Shown here piece by piece: positions 23,899 to 33,905 of a stretch of DNA of 64,000 nucleotides. Each line of letters opens with the position of its first letter. Position 1 is the stretch's first letter. The DNA is taken from NCBI GenBank assembly GCA_030247845.1, contig JAPDRP010000003.1:806001-870000 (forward strand). Reading direction: 5' to 3'. Below the pieces are notes generated by a model that did not search any database, was not told the origin of the DNA, and saw only the letters and a program-made list of their open reading frames with translations. The stretch is from Coniosporium tulheliwenetii (Eukaryota > Ascomycota > Dothideomycetes). A program made the translations under genes and the position numbers.

Positions 23899-24668
23899 GT
23901 TGGACGTATCGGACAAAGAGATAGTTGGACAGAGATGGGTTGTGGCAGGAAGCTGGGAAGGAGATGGTTGGAAATAGATGCGGTGATGATGATGTTATGG
24001 TAAAGGCGGATACAGGACGATATATAAGAGGCCGGGGGCTATAAGTGACAAGAAAGCAGTCGAGTGAAGTGGATGTAAGCGAGTGTTGGTGAATTGGAGG
24101 CCAACTTATTTACTCTGAACCAGGCAACCTCGATGAGGGTGAACGATTCTACTGAAAAGCAACCTTGCCGCGCAGACCCGAGTCCAGCCGAACGTACGAT
24201 GTTTGTCGAACAAGACTCCAAAGCACCGCTAAGATAAGGTGTGCTGAGAACGATGGAAGATCTCAAATTGAGAGCAAGTTGTTGGAACAAGCAAAATTCA
24301 GCCGCGGGGAACAACGCCATGCACATTGTGTACCCATTATTTGGTCCCTCCCACACCCTTTACTCGAACGAAACAGCGTGCATTGTCTACGCATCGAAAG
24401 CAAGCAGGCCCCCAAACGTGCATCCCCAACTTCCAAGCGGAGCCAGCACAGTCTACTTAGAGTTCCCATCAGACAGCAGCCACTCGAAGCTCTCGAATAA
24501 GCTAAGATTCCGACAGAAATTGGACAAGCTCAGTGTCTCCGTCGCAGACCGTCCAGCCCAGATCATTTGTATCTAAAGATCAGTATTCCATATCGGCTGT
24601 GGTATGTGTGATGTGCCACATACCTGTAGATTCTGCCCCTCTACTGTGCGACTGATCTCTTCAAACCC
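23899..24668. other. Promoter and spacer upstream of 2EXR copy 1
   Basis: Contains the TATA-like site and duplicated upstream block of copy 1 (see repeat at 24010-24325), plus the 3' flank of copy 2. No gene seen. Confidence 0.5.
24010..24325 (-). repeat. Duplicated 2EXR upstream block, copy 1
   Basis: Matches 25300-25635 in order and spacing: a TATATA element, then CGAGTGA-GTG about 40 bp away, CCGAGTCC-GCCG, a TAA-ATAAGGTGT-like stretch, AAGTTGTTG and AACGCC. The whole block lies directly upstream of a 2EXR gene in both places. It shows that the duplication carried about 300 bp or more of promoter. Confidence 0.6.
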
Positions 24669-25241
24669 TTAGGGCGTGTAGCCCGGCCCCATAAGAACTC
24701 CTTCAGGGGTATCGTGGTAGAAATACCAGTCCATAGCCTTGTCAAGTTTTCTCTTGTACCACCTGGACTGACCCCGTCCAATCTCTAGCTTACGTTTCGC
24801 ATCTTCGACACTGGAGCAGCAGAGGACGACTGACATTCGAGCTCTGAGATCCTCGTCCTCGAAGATATTGAACAGGCTCTGTAGCAGTCTTAAGGCTGGA
24901 TCAGGTGGATGATGGACGACGATGTGCTTGATTTGGCGGCGAGTGCGTGCCGCGAGACGCCCCAGTGTTACCCTTAGCGGGGAGACACCTTGGCTGATGA
25001 CTTTGTAGGTGAAGACGATCTGCCCATAGAAGAAGGATTCGACTTCGTGTTGAGCCTCACGTGATGCGGTGAGGACGCCCGCCTTGGACAGTTGCTTGGT
25101 TGGACGGCCGTCGAAAGAGATCTGGAAGTTGCCATCGAGACATTCCGCAGCAGCGAACTGCCAGATCATGCAGCGCAGTTCGGCTGGCAGAGAAGAGAAC
25201 TGGCGGAACTGTTTCCTACCCAAACGTGTATCGTGGCCCAT
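24669..25241 (-). CDS. 2EXR-domain protein, array copy 2
   Basis: Single-exon gene of about 190 aa. The start is taken at the ATG at 25241 (MGHDTRLGRKQFRQF) because this aligns with the starts of copies 1 and 3; the frame is open for 57 more codons upstream. The 2EXR core is FSSLPAELRCMIWQFAAAE, followed by AGVLTASREAQHEVESFFYG and a C-terminal half with IKHIVVHHPPDPALRLLQSL. Similarity to copies 1 and 3 is clear over the first 100 residues and weaker after. No membrane segment. Function unknown. Confidence 0.8.
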   Translation of the reverse strand: MGHDTRLGRKQFRQFSSLPAELRCMIWQFAAAECLDGNFQISFDGRPTKQLSKAGVLTASREAQHEVESFFYGQIVFTYKVISQGVSPLRVTLGRLAARTRRQIKHIVVHHPPDPALRLLQSLFNIFEDEDLRARMSVVLCCSSVEDAKRKLEIGRGQSRWYKRKLDKAMDWYFYHDTPEGVLMGPGYTP

Positions 25242-25777
25242 TTTGGGTTGAGGACTTGAACAGTTGGGTTCTAGAAGGAGGAAGGTGGGTGGGTGGTGGT
25301 GTGTCTTATAAAGAAGAGGTCGAGGCGATATATATGGGGGAGCCATGGCCACCTGCAGTAACGAAACAACCGAGTGAGGTGAATGCGAGTGAATCGGAAA
25401 ACCGGGCTTCAATTGACGGGCGTGAATTGGCCTAACGAAAACAAACTTACCCTACAGTGCGACGTTCCGAGTCCGGCCGCTCCAATTAACAGGCCGAGTG
25501 TATTTGCGTCGGTTGAACGGCGATGTGACGATAACACTAAATTAAGGTGTAGCCGAGAGCAATTAGAAGCGTAGTCAGAGGAAGTTGTTGAGAACAGTCC
25601 AAGTCGAGTCGCCGTGATAACGCCGTACAGACGCGTCAGGCTTTTCAGACATCACCCATATGGCCTCCATCCGCCGAACCAAACAAGTTGCTTTGCTTCC
25701 ATGTAGAACCCCAACCCTCATCCGACCGCTGATTTCATTCTACCAACTACGAGACCCCAAGGCGAGGGAGCACAGAT
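25242..25777. other. Promoter and spacer upstream of 2EXR copy 2
   Basis: Holds the promoter of copy 2 (see 25300-25635) and the 3' flank of copy 3. No gene seen. Confidence 0.5.
25300..25635 (-). repeat. Duplicated 2EXR upstream block, copy 2
   Basis: Homologous to 24010-24325 over its length and, in its first 80 bp, to 26675-26765. On the minus strand the shared promoter part reads CCATGGCTCC, then a TATA box and ATCG, then CTCTTCTTTATA. It has two TATA-like elements about 20 bp apart. Confidence 0.65.
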
Positions 25778-26602
25778 CTAATGCTGATTTGCATCATCCA
25801 GAATCCACTTTCTGCTCACGGGTCCGGCGAGGAACCTGTCGAAGCCGAGTAGGGTCCCCGTGGGGGTTCCGCGACACCCAGCCCATGTTGTCTGTAGCTC
25901 AGAGTTAGTTTTGTCTATCGGTTGATACTTCGACAATATGCCGCATACCGTGACACGCGATCCGTTCCAAACACTGACAATGTCGGTAAGCCCTTCCGGC
26001 AAGCCCCAGCTCGGTGGCCTGTGAGCTTCACTGATGCTGAAGTAGAGGTAGATGTCGTCCACAGGCCTCCCGAACGTCCGCTTCTCATAAGCCGTGATGT
26101 GCCAAGTTGCCTTGGTGGTATGGTGCTCAATGTTATCTTCTACCGCTGCGATACTGGGGCAGCGCCAAACAACCTCGATCCGAGCGGTCACTTCTTTGTC
26201 CTTGAGTAGGGGCCAAGGTTTGCCACCGCCGCGCGCATCGTAAGAGTGATGGACGATGATGTGCGTCATCCGGCAACGGTTGCGTGGCGCAAGACGCGCG
26301 AACTTTCACGCTAACACATCCATGCCTGCCTCTCTTACGGGTATGCTTTTGGCGACAGCGTCGAAGACGAACACTCTGTTTTTGTAGTAGAGCGATTCGA
26401 CTTCGTGCTGACTCTCACGACATGCCGTGAGAATGCCGGCTTTGGCAAGCTTGTTGGCGTGAGGCTGGTTTAGGGAAACTTGCGAAGGACCGTCGAGCAG
26501 CTCTTGGCCGGCGAGAAACCATATGCGGCATCGTATTTCGGCTGGGAGCCTTGGAAAGCGGCGGAACGTATTCGCTTCCAAGCGCGTATAGTACCGTGCC
26601 AT
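25778..26602 (-). pseudogene. 2EXR-domain gene copy 3, interrupted by an in-frame stop
   Basis: Starts at the ATG at 26602 (MARYYTRLEANTFRRF) with the 2EXR core FPRLPAEIRCRIWFLAGQE and GILTACRESQHEVESLYYK. The frame meets TGA at 26308-26306. The same frame then continues with FARLAPRNRCRMTHIIVHH, which aligns with the matching part of copy 2, so there is a nonsense codon and no shift. A GTAAGA..GAAAG pair around the stop would make only a 36-bp intron, shorter than any other here, so I favour a pseudogene or a base error. Further on, a good 57-bp intron (25892-25948, CTAAC branch) may exist. The end is RKWILDDANQH. The product, if made, would be a 98-residue fragment with the 2EXR motif. Confidence 0.6.
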
Positions 26603-27278
26603 GCTTTCCAGTCGTTGAGGAGTCAAAAAGCTGAACAGTTAACTTCGCGGAGAGAGGTGGACTGATGATAATGTGTTCTATAAAGCAGAGTTTGAGACGA
26701 TCTATAAGGAGCCATGGCCAGTCACGAAGGAATCGAGCGAGGTGAATGCTAATGAATCGGAGTTCGGTTTTCAGTCAGGACTAAACCGAGGTTGGCACAC
26801 GTGAAAGGGTTGTGAATTTGCCTATCAACAAGACCACGGATTTCGTGAAGACACGCCTTTTGAAGGAAGTATCTATGGCAAGTGCCACTGAAAGTTAATG
26901 AAGGGCAACCAAAGCTTCGAAAACTGGGAACCTTCACCAGAGACAACGCTGACCTAAAGCCCGTCATTAGTACGATTTATGTCTAGCTAGCATTCGATTC
27001 GACGGGAAACCTTACCAGATACTATTCTCTTGCAATCATAGGCCAACCCCACATCGAAGAAGTCGCATAGAATCTTTCAGTCATGCTGCAAAACAATTTT
27101 AGAGGCCCAAGGCCATACGGAACGATACGCAACTATGCAGCATTTTTGCGCCAACTCGTGGTCAAGAGAGGCGAGGAGATCTGGTGATGCGCTCTGGGAA
27201 GATGTCTGGCTACATCATTGGTACTGTGCGGTCAGGGTCGGCTTCCGTATTGCAAATCTCTCTGTTCGAACATACCTT
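26603..27278. other. Spacer between 2EXR copies 3 and 4
   Basis: Contains the promoter of copy 3 (26675-26765). The remainder has no supportable gene. Confidence 0.5.
26675..26765 (-). promoter_or_regulatory. Promoter of 2EXR copy 3, shared with copy 2
   Basis: On the minus strand it reads CCATGGCTCC, TTATAGATCG, TCTCAAACTCT and CTTTATAGA, nearly the same as the block upstream of copy 2. The distance from the inner TATA to the ATG is about 80 bp, compatible with a core promoter. Homology to copy 2 fades further upstream. Confidence 0.55.
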
Positions 27279-27939
27279 TCATGCTCGAACGGCGGAGATC
27301 CTCGTCCATTGTAGGGTAGGGACTCCGTTTGTCCACTGCACATGCAATCAGCAACTCCAACGGCGCAAGTACCAGCAGCTACTCTCTTACCTGAACGTGA
27401 CCGCCATAACCGTAGAACTCCCATCTGATCTCCGCGTGAAGATCCTGGTTCGCCAAGATTTGAAACAGCGCAGCATGCTGCTCGATGCGGCTACAGGACG
27501 TCTTGACCACTATGCGAGTGATCTCCCTGGCCTCCGGAAACAGGAAGATCCTTGGAAAGACGAAGTTGAGGGAGGGTGTCATGAGACAAGACCAGCAATT
27601 GCCGTGGAAGATCTCGTACAGGATCTCTCCGCGGATCTGTCGGGAGATCTGCGTGAGTTTGGAGTTGACGACGTGCTTCATGAATTGTGCCTCGGTGCTG
27701 CTTAGATTGAACACATCCTCAGGATCGTGGACGAGGAGCGGCTTGTCCCATGAGCTGCGGATGAGCCCGCTAACACCGGCGTTGTAGATTAGAAGCCGGA
27801 TTTCAGCGGGAAGATCGAGGAAGCGAAATGGTGCTGGATCGGGTCCTGAATGAGGTTGATCGTTTGTGGTGATATATTTTGGGCGCTGACGCCGCTTGAG
27901 GCGAAAGATGGACTTGAGTTTTCTGAAGAACCTACGCAT
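27279..27939 (-). CDS. 2EXR/F-box-like protein, array copy 4
   Basis: Two exons, 27939-27391 and 27335-27279, about 201 aa, with a 55-bp intron that has a GTAAGA donor, CTGAT branch and GTGCAG acceptor. A basic N-terminus (MRRFFRKLKSIFRLKRRQRP) leads to the core FLDLPAEIRLLIYNAGVSG, then LTQISRQIRGEILYEIFHGN. It is more distant from copies 1-3 than they are from one another, and its upstream region does not share their promoter block. It is therefore an older neighbour rather than part of the recent duplication. Function unknown. Confidence 0.75.
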
Positions 27940-29007
27940 GGCCGTTGTGAGGAATCAAGACCCTATCGGATGTCTGATCCGGCGGTGGAGTTAAGATTTG
28001 ATATTCGGAGGTACAAACTCGAAGCAGGAACCAGATCTGGAAACCGAACGGGATGAGCCTGAAATGACGTGTGTCAGTCGTCATGCTAATTTGAATGCCA
28101 GCTGCTGAAACTCAACTTCATTCACTTGGAGCAGAAGAGCAGATGACTAACCCAAAGCCGTCAAAAAACGTACCGGAAAGTCGTGGGGCACTTCTTGGTG
28201 GAAATCCGTGCCAAAGGTGTCTAACGACTTCTAGTACGTTACTTGCCATTAGGGCTGTTCCTCGAAGTATCGCAGGAGTCTACTAATGCAAGTGCTTGCG
28301 GAGCACAAGTTCCACTTAGCAGCCTTGAGGCATCATTGCCGGTGACTGAGACGAAAGGATAGTGCGACCGTAGTACTATCAGGAGCAGGCAACACCGCGG
28401 AGGTTAAAGTAGTTAGTGCAAAAAGAAGACTAGTCTGCTGCTGAGGCAAGCAGTTCTGAAAGAAAGGCAGACAAAACAACAAAAACCTGATCGCCGCTTA
28501 CGCGGCCGCAGGAAACTTTCCCGAAGGCAGTTTTTTTAACGTGGACTCGGACGGAAATAAATGAAAATGAGGTTGGAACAGGTGGGATTCGTACCCCTTC
28601 ATTTCCCAGGAAGAGTGAAGACCTAAGCATCCCCACCCAAGCCACAAGGGCTTGGGGAGGTTCGCCGGTGAAGGGAAATTGGCTGAGAGGATATATGTAG
28701 GAAAGTTTCTAGCTGCTTTCGCCATTCATAGGCAAGCAAGCTCAGCAAGCAGAACGATGAACCAAACGAAGCCTTTGTCTCTTTGAAAGCAACCAAGAAA
28801 GGCGTGATAGCAAGCAGCTCCCAATGCTGGCAAGCTACCGTTGAAGTGAGTTTGATAACAATAAGCAGTTGACACGTTTGTTTGATGTTTCTGGTTCCAC
28901 ATAGACGAAAGACGTAAGCAAAGAAGGACTCAGGGTGTTGACGCTGCGCTCTATGAGGATTGAATTGAGCTAATACTACCGGCGGTCCTCCGCTCATACG
29001 CCCCTGC
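27940..29007. other. Intergenic, 1.1 kb
   Basis: No gene supported. It contains a GC-rich hairpin at 28636-28656, listed separately. A B-box-like TACGAATCCC string near 28600 on the minus strand does not fold as a tRNA. Confidence 0.4.
28636..28656. other. Perfect 8-bp hairpin
   Basis: CCCAAGCC and GGCTTGGG flank a five-base loop. It could form in RNA or DNA. There is no adjacent U-run and no gene end within 300 bp, so I do not call it a terminator. Confidence 0.35.
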
Positions 29008-31353
29008 TCACGCACCTCCAAATGTTTTCTTCTCAATAGCAGCACCAACAACCCCATCCCCACTCACCATCCCCGTCGTCGCAATAACCACCCTCCTCCC
29101 AACCCCCTCCTCCTTCAACCTCTTCGCCACGAACCTCAACGCCGCAACCTCCGCTCTACAAACACCGCCCAGGAAAAACACAACCACCGTCTTCCCACTC
29201 TCACCTCCACCACTGCCATTCAGCGTCTGCCGTGCCCTGACCGCCTTCTCCTCCCCGGTTTGCGCCTCATCGAACGTCGCGCCCTTCACCTGCTTAACCA
29301 CATCCTCAAATGGCCGCCATCCCTGCGCTGCGCTTTGCGGTTGAGGCGTGGCGGCTGCCGCAGCTCTGCTGGTACCGAGGGACGCTAGATACTGCTTCTG
29401 CAGTATGCACTGTACGAGGCGGACGCTTAGCGGGGCGTAGCCGCTGAACACGTACGCAATGTCGTCTGGTTCGGACTCGTTCACTTCATCGACGATGAGG
29501 TGGAGGTTCTTCCGGACAGCCGAGTAGTTGGTGACGGTGCCCGGCTTCGCGGCCGGTCTTCCAGCCCACCGGCCTGCATGGTCAGCAGGCCGAGCTTTTC
29601 GAGGGCGGAGAGGGTCAGAAGGTGCTGGTGTCCGTAGCCATGGAGAATGGCGCGCTTGAAGGTCTCGAGGTCGCTTCGCTTGAGGCCGCCGCTGACGCAG
29701 GATTCGAGACACAGGAGGCGGAGGACGGTGGGCAAAGGTAATGCGCGGGATATCAACTCGTCGATGCTGTCGTGTTGGGACGTTGGGTCGGCCCCCGCAG
29801 CGAGATTCTGCTGCACTTCGAGGATTCGGGAGAAGATATCTGAACGCGTATGCTTGATGATTTCTTCGGCGAGGGCGGTGTGTATCTTGAGACTTGCTTG
29901 CTCGGCCTGATAGCCGGGAAGTTTTGCAACAAATTCACGGAGCTCGGCCGTAGATTTTGAGGCGACATGGCGGCTTTCATACGAGCTTTGCAGACGGCGT
30001 GCGACTTTGTTTAGTAAAGAGCCGACGATGGCGAAATTTGAGTCTTGGAGAGTGCTGTAGAGAGCGTCGCTGGAGTCAAGCTGGATCTTACGCTTCAGTG
30101 CTGGAGTGGAGGAAGAGGCGGATGATACTTGAGGGGCCTGGGCGGGAGTTGCGCCCACAATCGATGAGTCTACTTCAGTCTGGTTTGCTTTGATACCGAA
30201 TATCTCATCAATAAGGCCTTCGTAGGTCAGCTGAGTCAGAAGAACGGTGGGAAGATCGACTTCGCGGTCGATGATGATGAGGCTTTCAATGGACGAGCTC
30301 GGCGTGAGCCCGAGGGAAGATGCGCCGTTGCTATACGAGTCATCCCCTGCTGTTACTTCCGAGCGCATACGCAGCAGGAGGTCTGCGAGGCGCTTGGCAT
30401 TGTCACCTTTACCTATAATCCTAGGGAATAGACCGTGCCGCTGCTGCATAAGCATCAATGCTTTGGCTGCGAGGAAGGTCGCTGTCGGATCTCTGCGCTA
30501 TTAATCCTCAGCATTAGCCTTGGTGGCACTATGGGTCCACGGGAAGTCACCAACCAAGTAGAGATCACTAAAGGCGTCATCAAGTTCCATGGAGAGCAGG
30601 TCATCGGCGAGAGGAATGAAGTACAACGGGTACTCCGCAATGTTCACCTCCCCTAGTACACCAGCCTCCTCCAAGATCTGGTTGGAAACAAGTGTCCTTC
30701 TGGGTATCCAGAAAATGGAGAATTCATGATCAACCTGGCCATTCCGGCGGAGGTGGTTTATTTGCTCTAACAATGTAGTGTTAGCATGTAATGATGGCAC
30801 CAACCTAAATGGAGCAGAAAGGAAGGGCTATAGATCATGCTGCGTAGCGTAGTTTTATTTAGGGATCAAGACTGACGATGTAGCGTAGGAGGCAGCTACG
30901 AAGTCTACTTTAAGATCCCAAGGGAGTGTCAATACTCCTGCGCAAGCACCCAGTAACGTTGCGTCACGGGATGCGTCTAGATATCCAGACATAGATATCG
31001 AGTTAAGAAACAACCCACCAGCTATTGCAATTACTGTCTTGGCCTTCTCTCCGCGCGCAAGGAAGACGACATTGCGCTGAGAAGAATCGACATTGTCGTT
31101 CTCCAGGAAGTAGAACTTGTCCACTCCATACTCCCTCAAGGTCGAGGTCTTGACTATAAGACTTAGAGTATCCGCGAGTGACTTCTCAAGCACGAGGTTC
31201 TTCTTCCCTCTGACCTATAGCAAGAATCAGCAACGGCTCGAGACATAAGAACTGGGGGAGGGTAGCCTTACGTACGCCTTCGAGCAGCTGCAGGAGATCC
31301 CTCCTCGCCTTCTCGGCTATGTCCTGGGTATTCAGAGCAGCATGCGGAGCCAT
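29008..31353 (-). CDS. VPS33: VPS33, Sec1/Munc18 subunit of HOPS/CORVET (one-base frameshift)
   Basis: SM protein that chaperones SNARE assembly for fusion at endosomes and the vacuole. Exons: 31353-31276, 31214-31019, 30766-30551 and 30490-29008, introns of 61, 252 and 60 bp. The start MAPHAALNTQDIAEKARRDL is typical. Further hallmarks are EYGVDKFYFLEND, FSIFWIPRRTLVSNQILEEA, FPRIIGKGDNAKRLADLL, IIIDREVDLPTVLLTQLTYE and IAYVFSGYAPLSVRLVQCI. In the last exon the frame changes near 29565 in a variable loop, between LGLLTMQAGG and TVTNYSAVRKNLHLI. No intron fits, and one added base (for example in the CCC at 29565-29567) makes the total 1974 nt, 657 aa, as expected for the family. Without it the product stops early. 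Divergent to HTS1 across 205 bp. Confidence 0.9.
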
Positions 31354-31558
31354 TATACGCTCAACATGTGCGAGCGCTGCTATATTAACATTGCTGGTGG
31401 TGGAAACCGCCAGGCGACTTCGGCGATGCAAGACGTCGTCCGCGGTCGTTTCGGCCCGCCGTAGAAAACTTCCGGCAGCAACTTCGTCACCACCAAAGTG
31501 ACTCAAATCGCATATTTCGTCCCTCGTTTCCAATCGCTCTTCTTCTTCTGCCTTTTGT
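31354..31558. promoter_or_regulatory. Shared divergent promoter of VPS33 and HTS1
   Basis: Only 205 bp separate the two start codons, so both core promoters must lie here or overlap the leaders. The HTS1-proximal end is pyrimidine-rich (TCTTCTTCTTCTG). No TATA box is obvious. Confidence 0.6.
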
Positions 31559-33517
31559 ATGCAGAGCCTTTCCTTTACCCTTTCCAGGTCTGTCAGGTCT
31601 GCTCAATCTCCATTTGCGACTGCCACTAGGCCAAGCTGTCGAGCATTTCGAAACACACCACTACGAACACTACAAGAGGTCAACATGGGGAAAGACAAGG
31701 CGGAGAAGACAAACTTCCAGCTTAAGGTGCCCAAGGGTACCAAAGACTGTAAGTAGGGCCACTACCAGCTCCAATCATGATCACAGTTGCTGATATCCGG
31801 TCTAGGGGAGGGCAAGGACATGGTCATCCGTGACAAGATATTCTCCACCATTACCGAAGTCTTCAAGCGCCATGGCGCTGTCACAATAGACACGTACGCC
31901 CTCCACCACACGTTCTGAAACCTCAGTCCACCGGCTGACAACCACCACAACAGCCCCGTCTTCGAGCTCAAAGAGATCCTCGCAGGAAAATACGGCGAAG
32001 ACTCCAAGCTAATCTACGACCTCGCCGACCAAGGCGGCGAGCTCTGCTCCCTGCGCTACGACCTCACCGTCCCCTTCGCGAGATGGCTCGCTATGAACTC
32101 CTCCGTCCAATCCATAAAACGTTACCACATTGCTAAAGTCTACCGACGAGATCAACCGGCCATGACCAAGGGCCGCATGCGGGAGTTTTACCAGTGCGAT
32201 TTCGACATTGCCGGCGTATACGACCTCATGCTGCCGGACGCAGAGATCCTACGTATCACGAGCGAGATATTCGAGGCACTGGGCTGGAAGGGACGGTATA
32301 CAATCAAGGTTAATCACAGGAAGATATTGGACGGTATATTCGAGGTTTGCGGTGTGCCGACGGACAAGTTGAGGACGATAAGCAGCGCGGTGGACAAGCT
32401 TGACAAAGTGGGTTCACCAGCGTCAGACCATTCATCTACGTGACAGCATCGCTGATTCTCTCCAGTCCCCCTGGTCAGAAGTCCGCCGCGAAATGACCGA
32501 AGAAAAAGGCCTCGACCCCGCCGTCGCCGACAAAATTGGCGAATACGTCAAGCTAAAAGGCAGCCGCGACGTCCTCTCCCAACTCCAATCCGACTCCACC
32601 CTCACCGCGAACGCCTCCGCAAAGAAGGGCCTAGACGATATGGCGCTCCTCTTCAACTACCTCTCCATCTTCGGTGTCCTCGACAAAGTCTCCCTCGATA
32701 TGTCGCTCGCGCGCGGCCTCGATTACTACACCGGCGTGATATACGAGATCGTGACCGAGGGCTCCGCTCCGGCCTCAACAGGTAGCACGGAAGGCCAGAA
32801 GCTTCAGCGGAGCGCGAAGAAGGACCGGGCGCCGAAAGCGATGAATGCGGACCCGGATGAGGACAGAAGTGCCGATCCCTCTGTCGGCGTCGGCTCTGTG
32901 GCTGCGGGCGGCCGCTACGATGAGCTCGTTGCGATGTTCAGCGGCAAGAGCCAGATCCCCGTCGGCATTTCGTTCGGCGTGGACCGCATTTTCAGCATCA
33001 CGAAGGCTAGGATGGAGGCCGACAAGAATGCGGCTGCCGTCCGGCTGAACGAGGTGGACGTCTACGTGATGGCGTTTGGCGGGAAGGGGTTTAATGGGCT
33101 GCTGGAGGAGAGGATGGAGGTCGCTAAGACGCTGTGGGATGCGGGCGTCAAGGCGGAGTTCTCATGGAAGGTCAAGCCGAAGTTGCCGGCGCAGTTTAAG
33201 GCGGCGGAAACGGGGGTGTGCCGTTTGCGGTTATTTTGGGGGAGGATGAACTCGCGCAGGGGAAGGTCAAGATTAAGGAGATGGGGCTGCCGGAGGGGCA
33301 TCCGGAGAAAGACGGGGTGATGGTGGAGAAGAGCAATCTTGTGCAGGAGGTCAGGGAGCGGTTACGGAAGTTCAAAGAGGGCGAGGATGGGACGCAAGAA
33401 GGGTCATCGGAAATCCCGCCGGAAGTGGCGGAGCTGACAGACAAGGTGGAGGAGACGAGTACGCAGGATAGGCCTGAGATCCCAGGAGAGCCGCCTGTGA
33501 TACCTACTGTGACTTGA
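31559..33517 (+). CDS. HTS1: Histidyl-tRNA synthetase, cytosolic and mitochondrial (one-base frameshift)
   Basis: Class II synthetase that charges tRNA-His. Exons: 31559-31748, 31806-31893, 31954-32407 and 32466-33517, introns of 57-60 bp. Two in-frame starts are visible: ATG 31559 adds a 42-residue basic, Ser/Arg-rich mitochondrial presequence (MQSLSFTLSRSVRSAQS), and ATG 31685 begins the cytosolic form, as in yeast HTS1. Motif 2 is RYHIAKVYRRDQPAMTKGR with REFYQCDFDIAG, the HisA-type motif is LARGLDYYTGVIYEI, and motif 3 is GISFGVDRIFS. At 33208-33210 the frame breaks: KPKLPAQFKAAE is followed one base out by VPFAVILGEDELAQG. One added A restores 594 aa, so I read it as a sequence error. 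The acidic tail after the anticodon-binding domain is variable. Confidence 0.93.
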
Positions 33518-33905
33518 GAAGTAGATACCCAAATGTTAGATGTTCAGCTGCAACTCTTCGCGAACCGTGAGACCTTTTCTTATGATTCCTATGCCACCTG
33601 GATATGCTCGTCCTACAAGCCATGTGGGGCAGGGGAAAAGCCTTGCCGCGACAGCAGTCCAGCGCTCTTTCACCGTCAACTTCACAGAGTAATCCACGAT
33701 CAGCCACTGTAGCAAATCCTAGGAGTGGCCGAGAGAATGATAAGCCTTGAGTTAGCCATTTACGCCGTGTTGTGAAGCATTGCGTTGATCATAGAGGGAG
33801 CTTTGAAATGGATGCAGCTTTAAATTTCCACGTCCGTGGTGAGGCTTTTTACCTGCCAGCATGACGCTACCCCTGAACGCCTTTCTACACTTGGACGCTG
33901 GCAGG
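33518..33905. other. Convergent 3' flanks of HTS1 and COQ6
   Basis: About 390 bp between two converging genes. No gene seen. It presumably holds both polyadenylation regions. Confidence 0.5.

Noticed and set aside
28570..28660. tRNA-like B-box on the minus strand
   Set aside because: TACGAATCCC lacks the conserved TTC, and no cloverleaf or acceptor stem forms around it.
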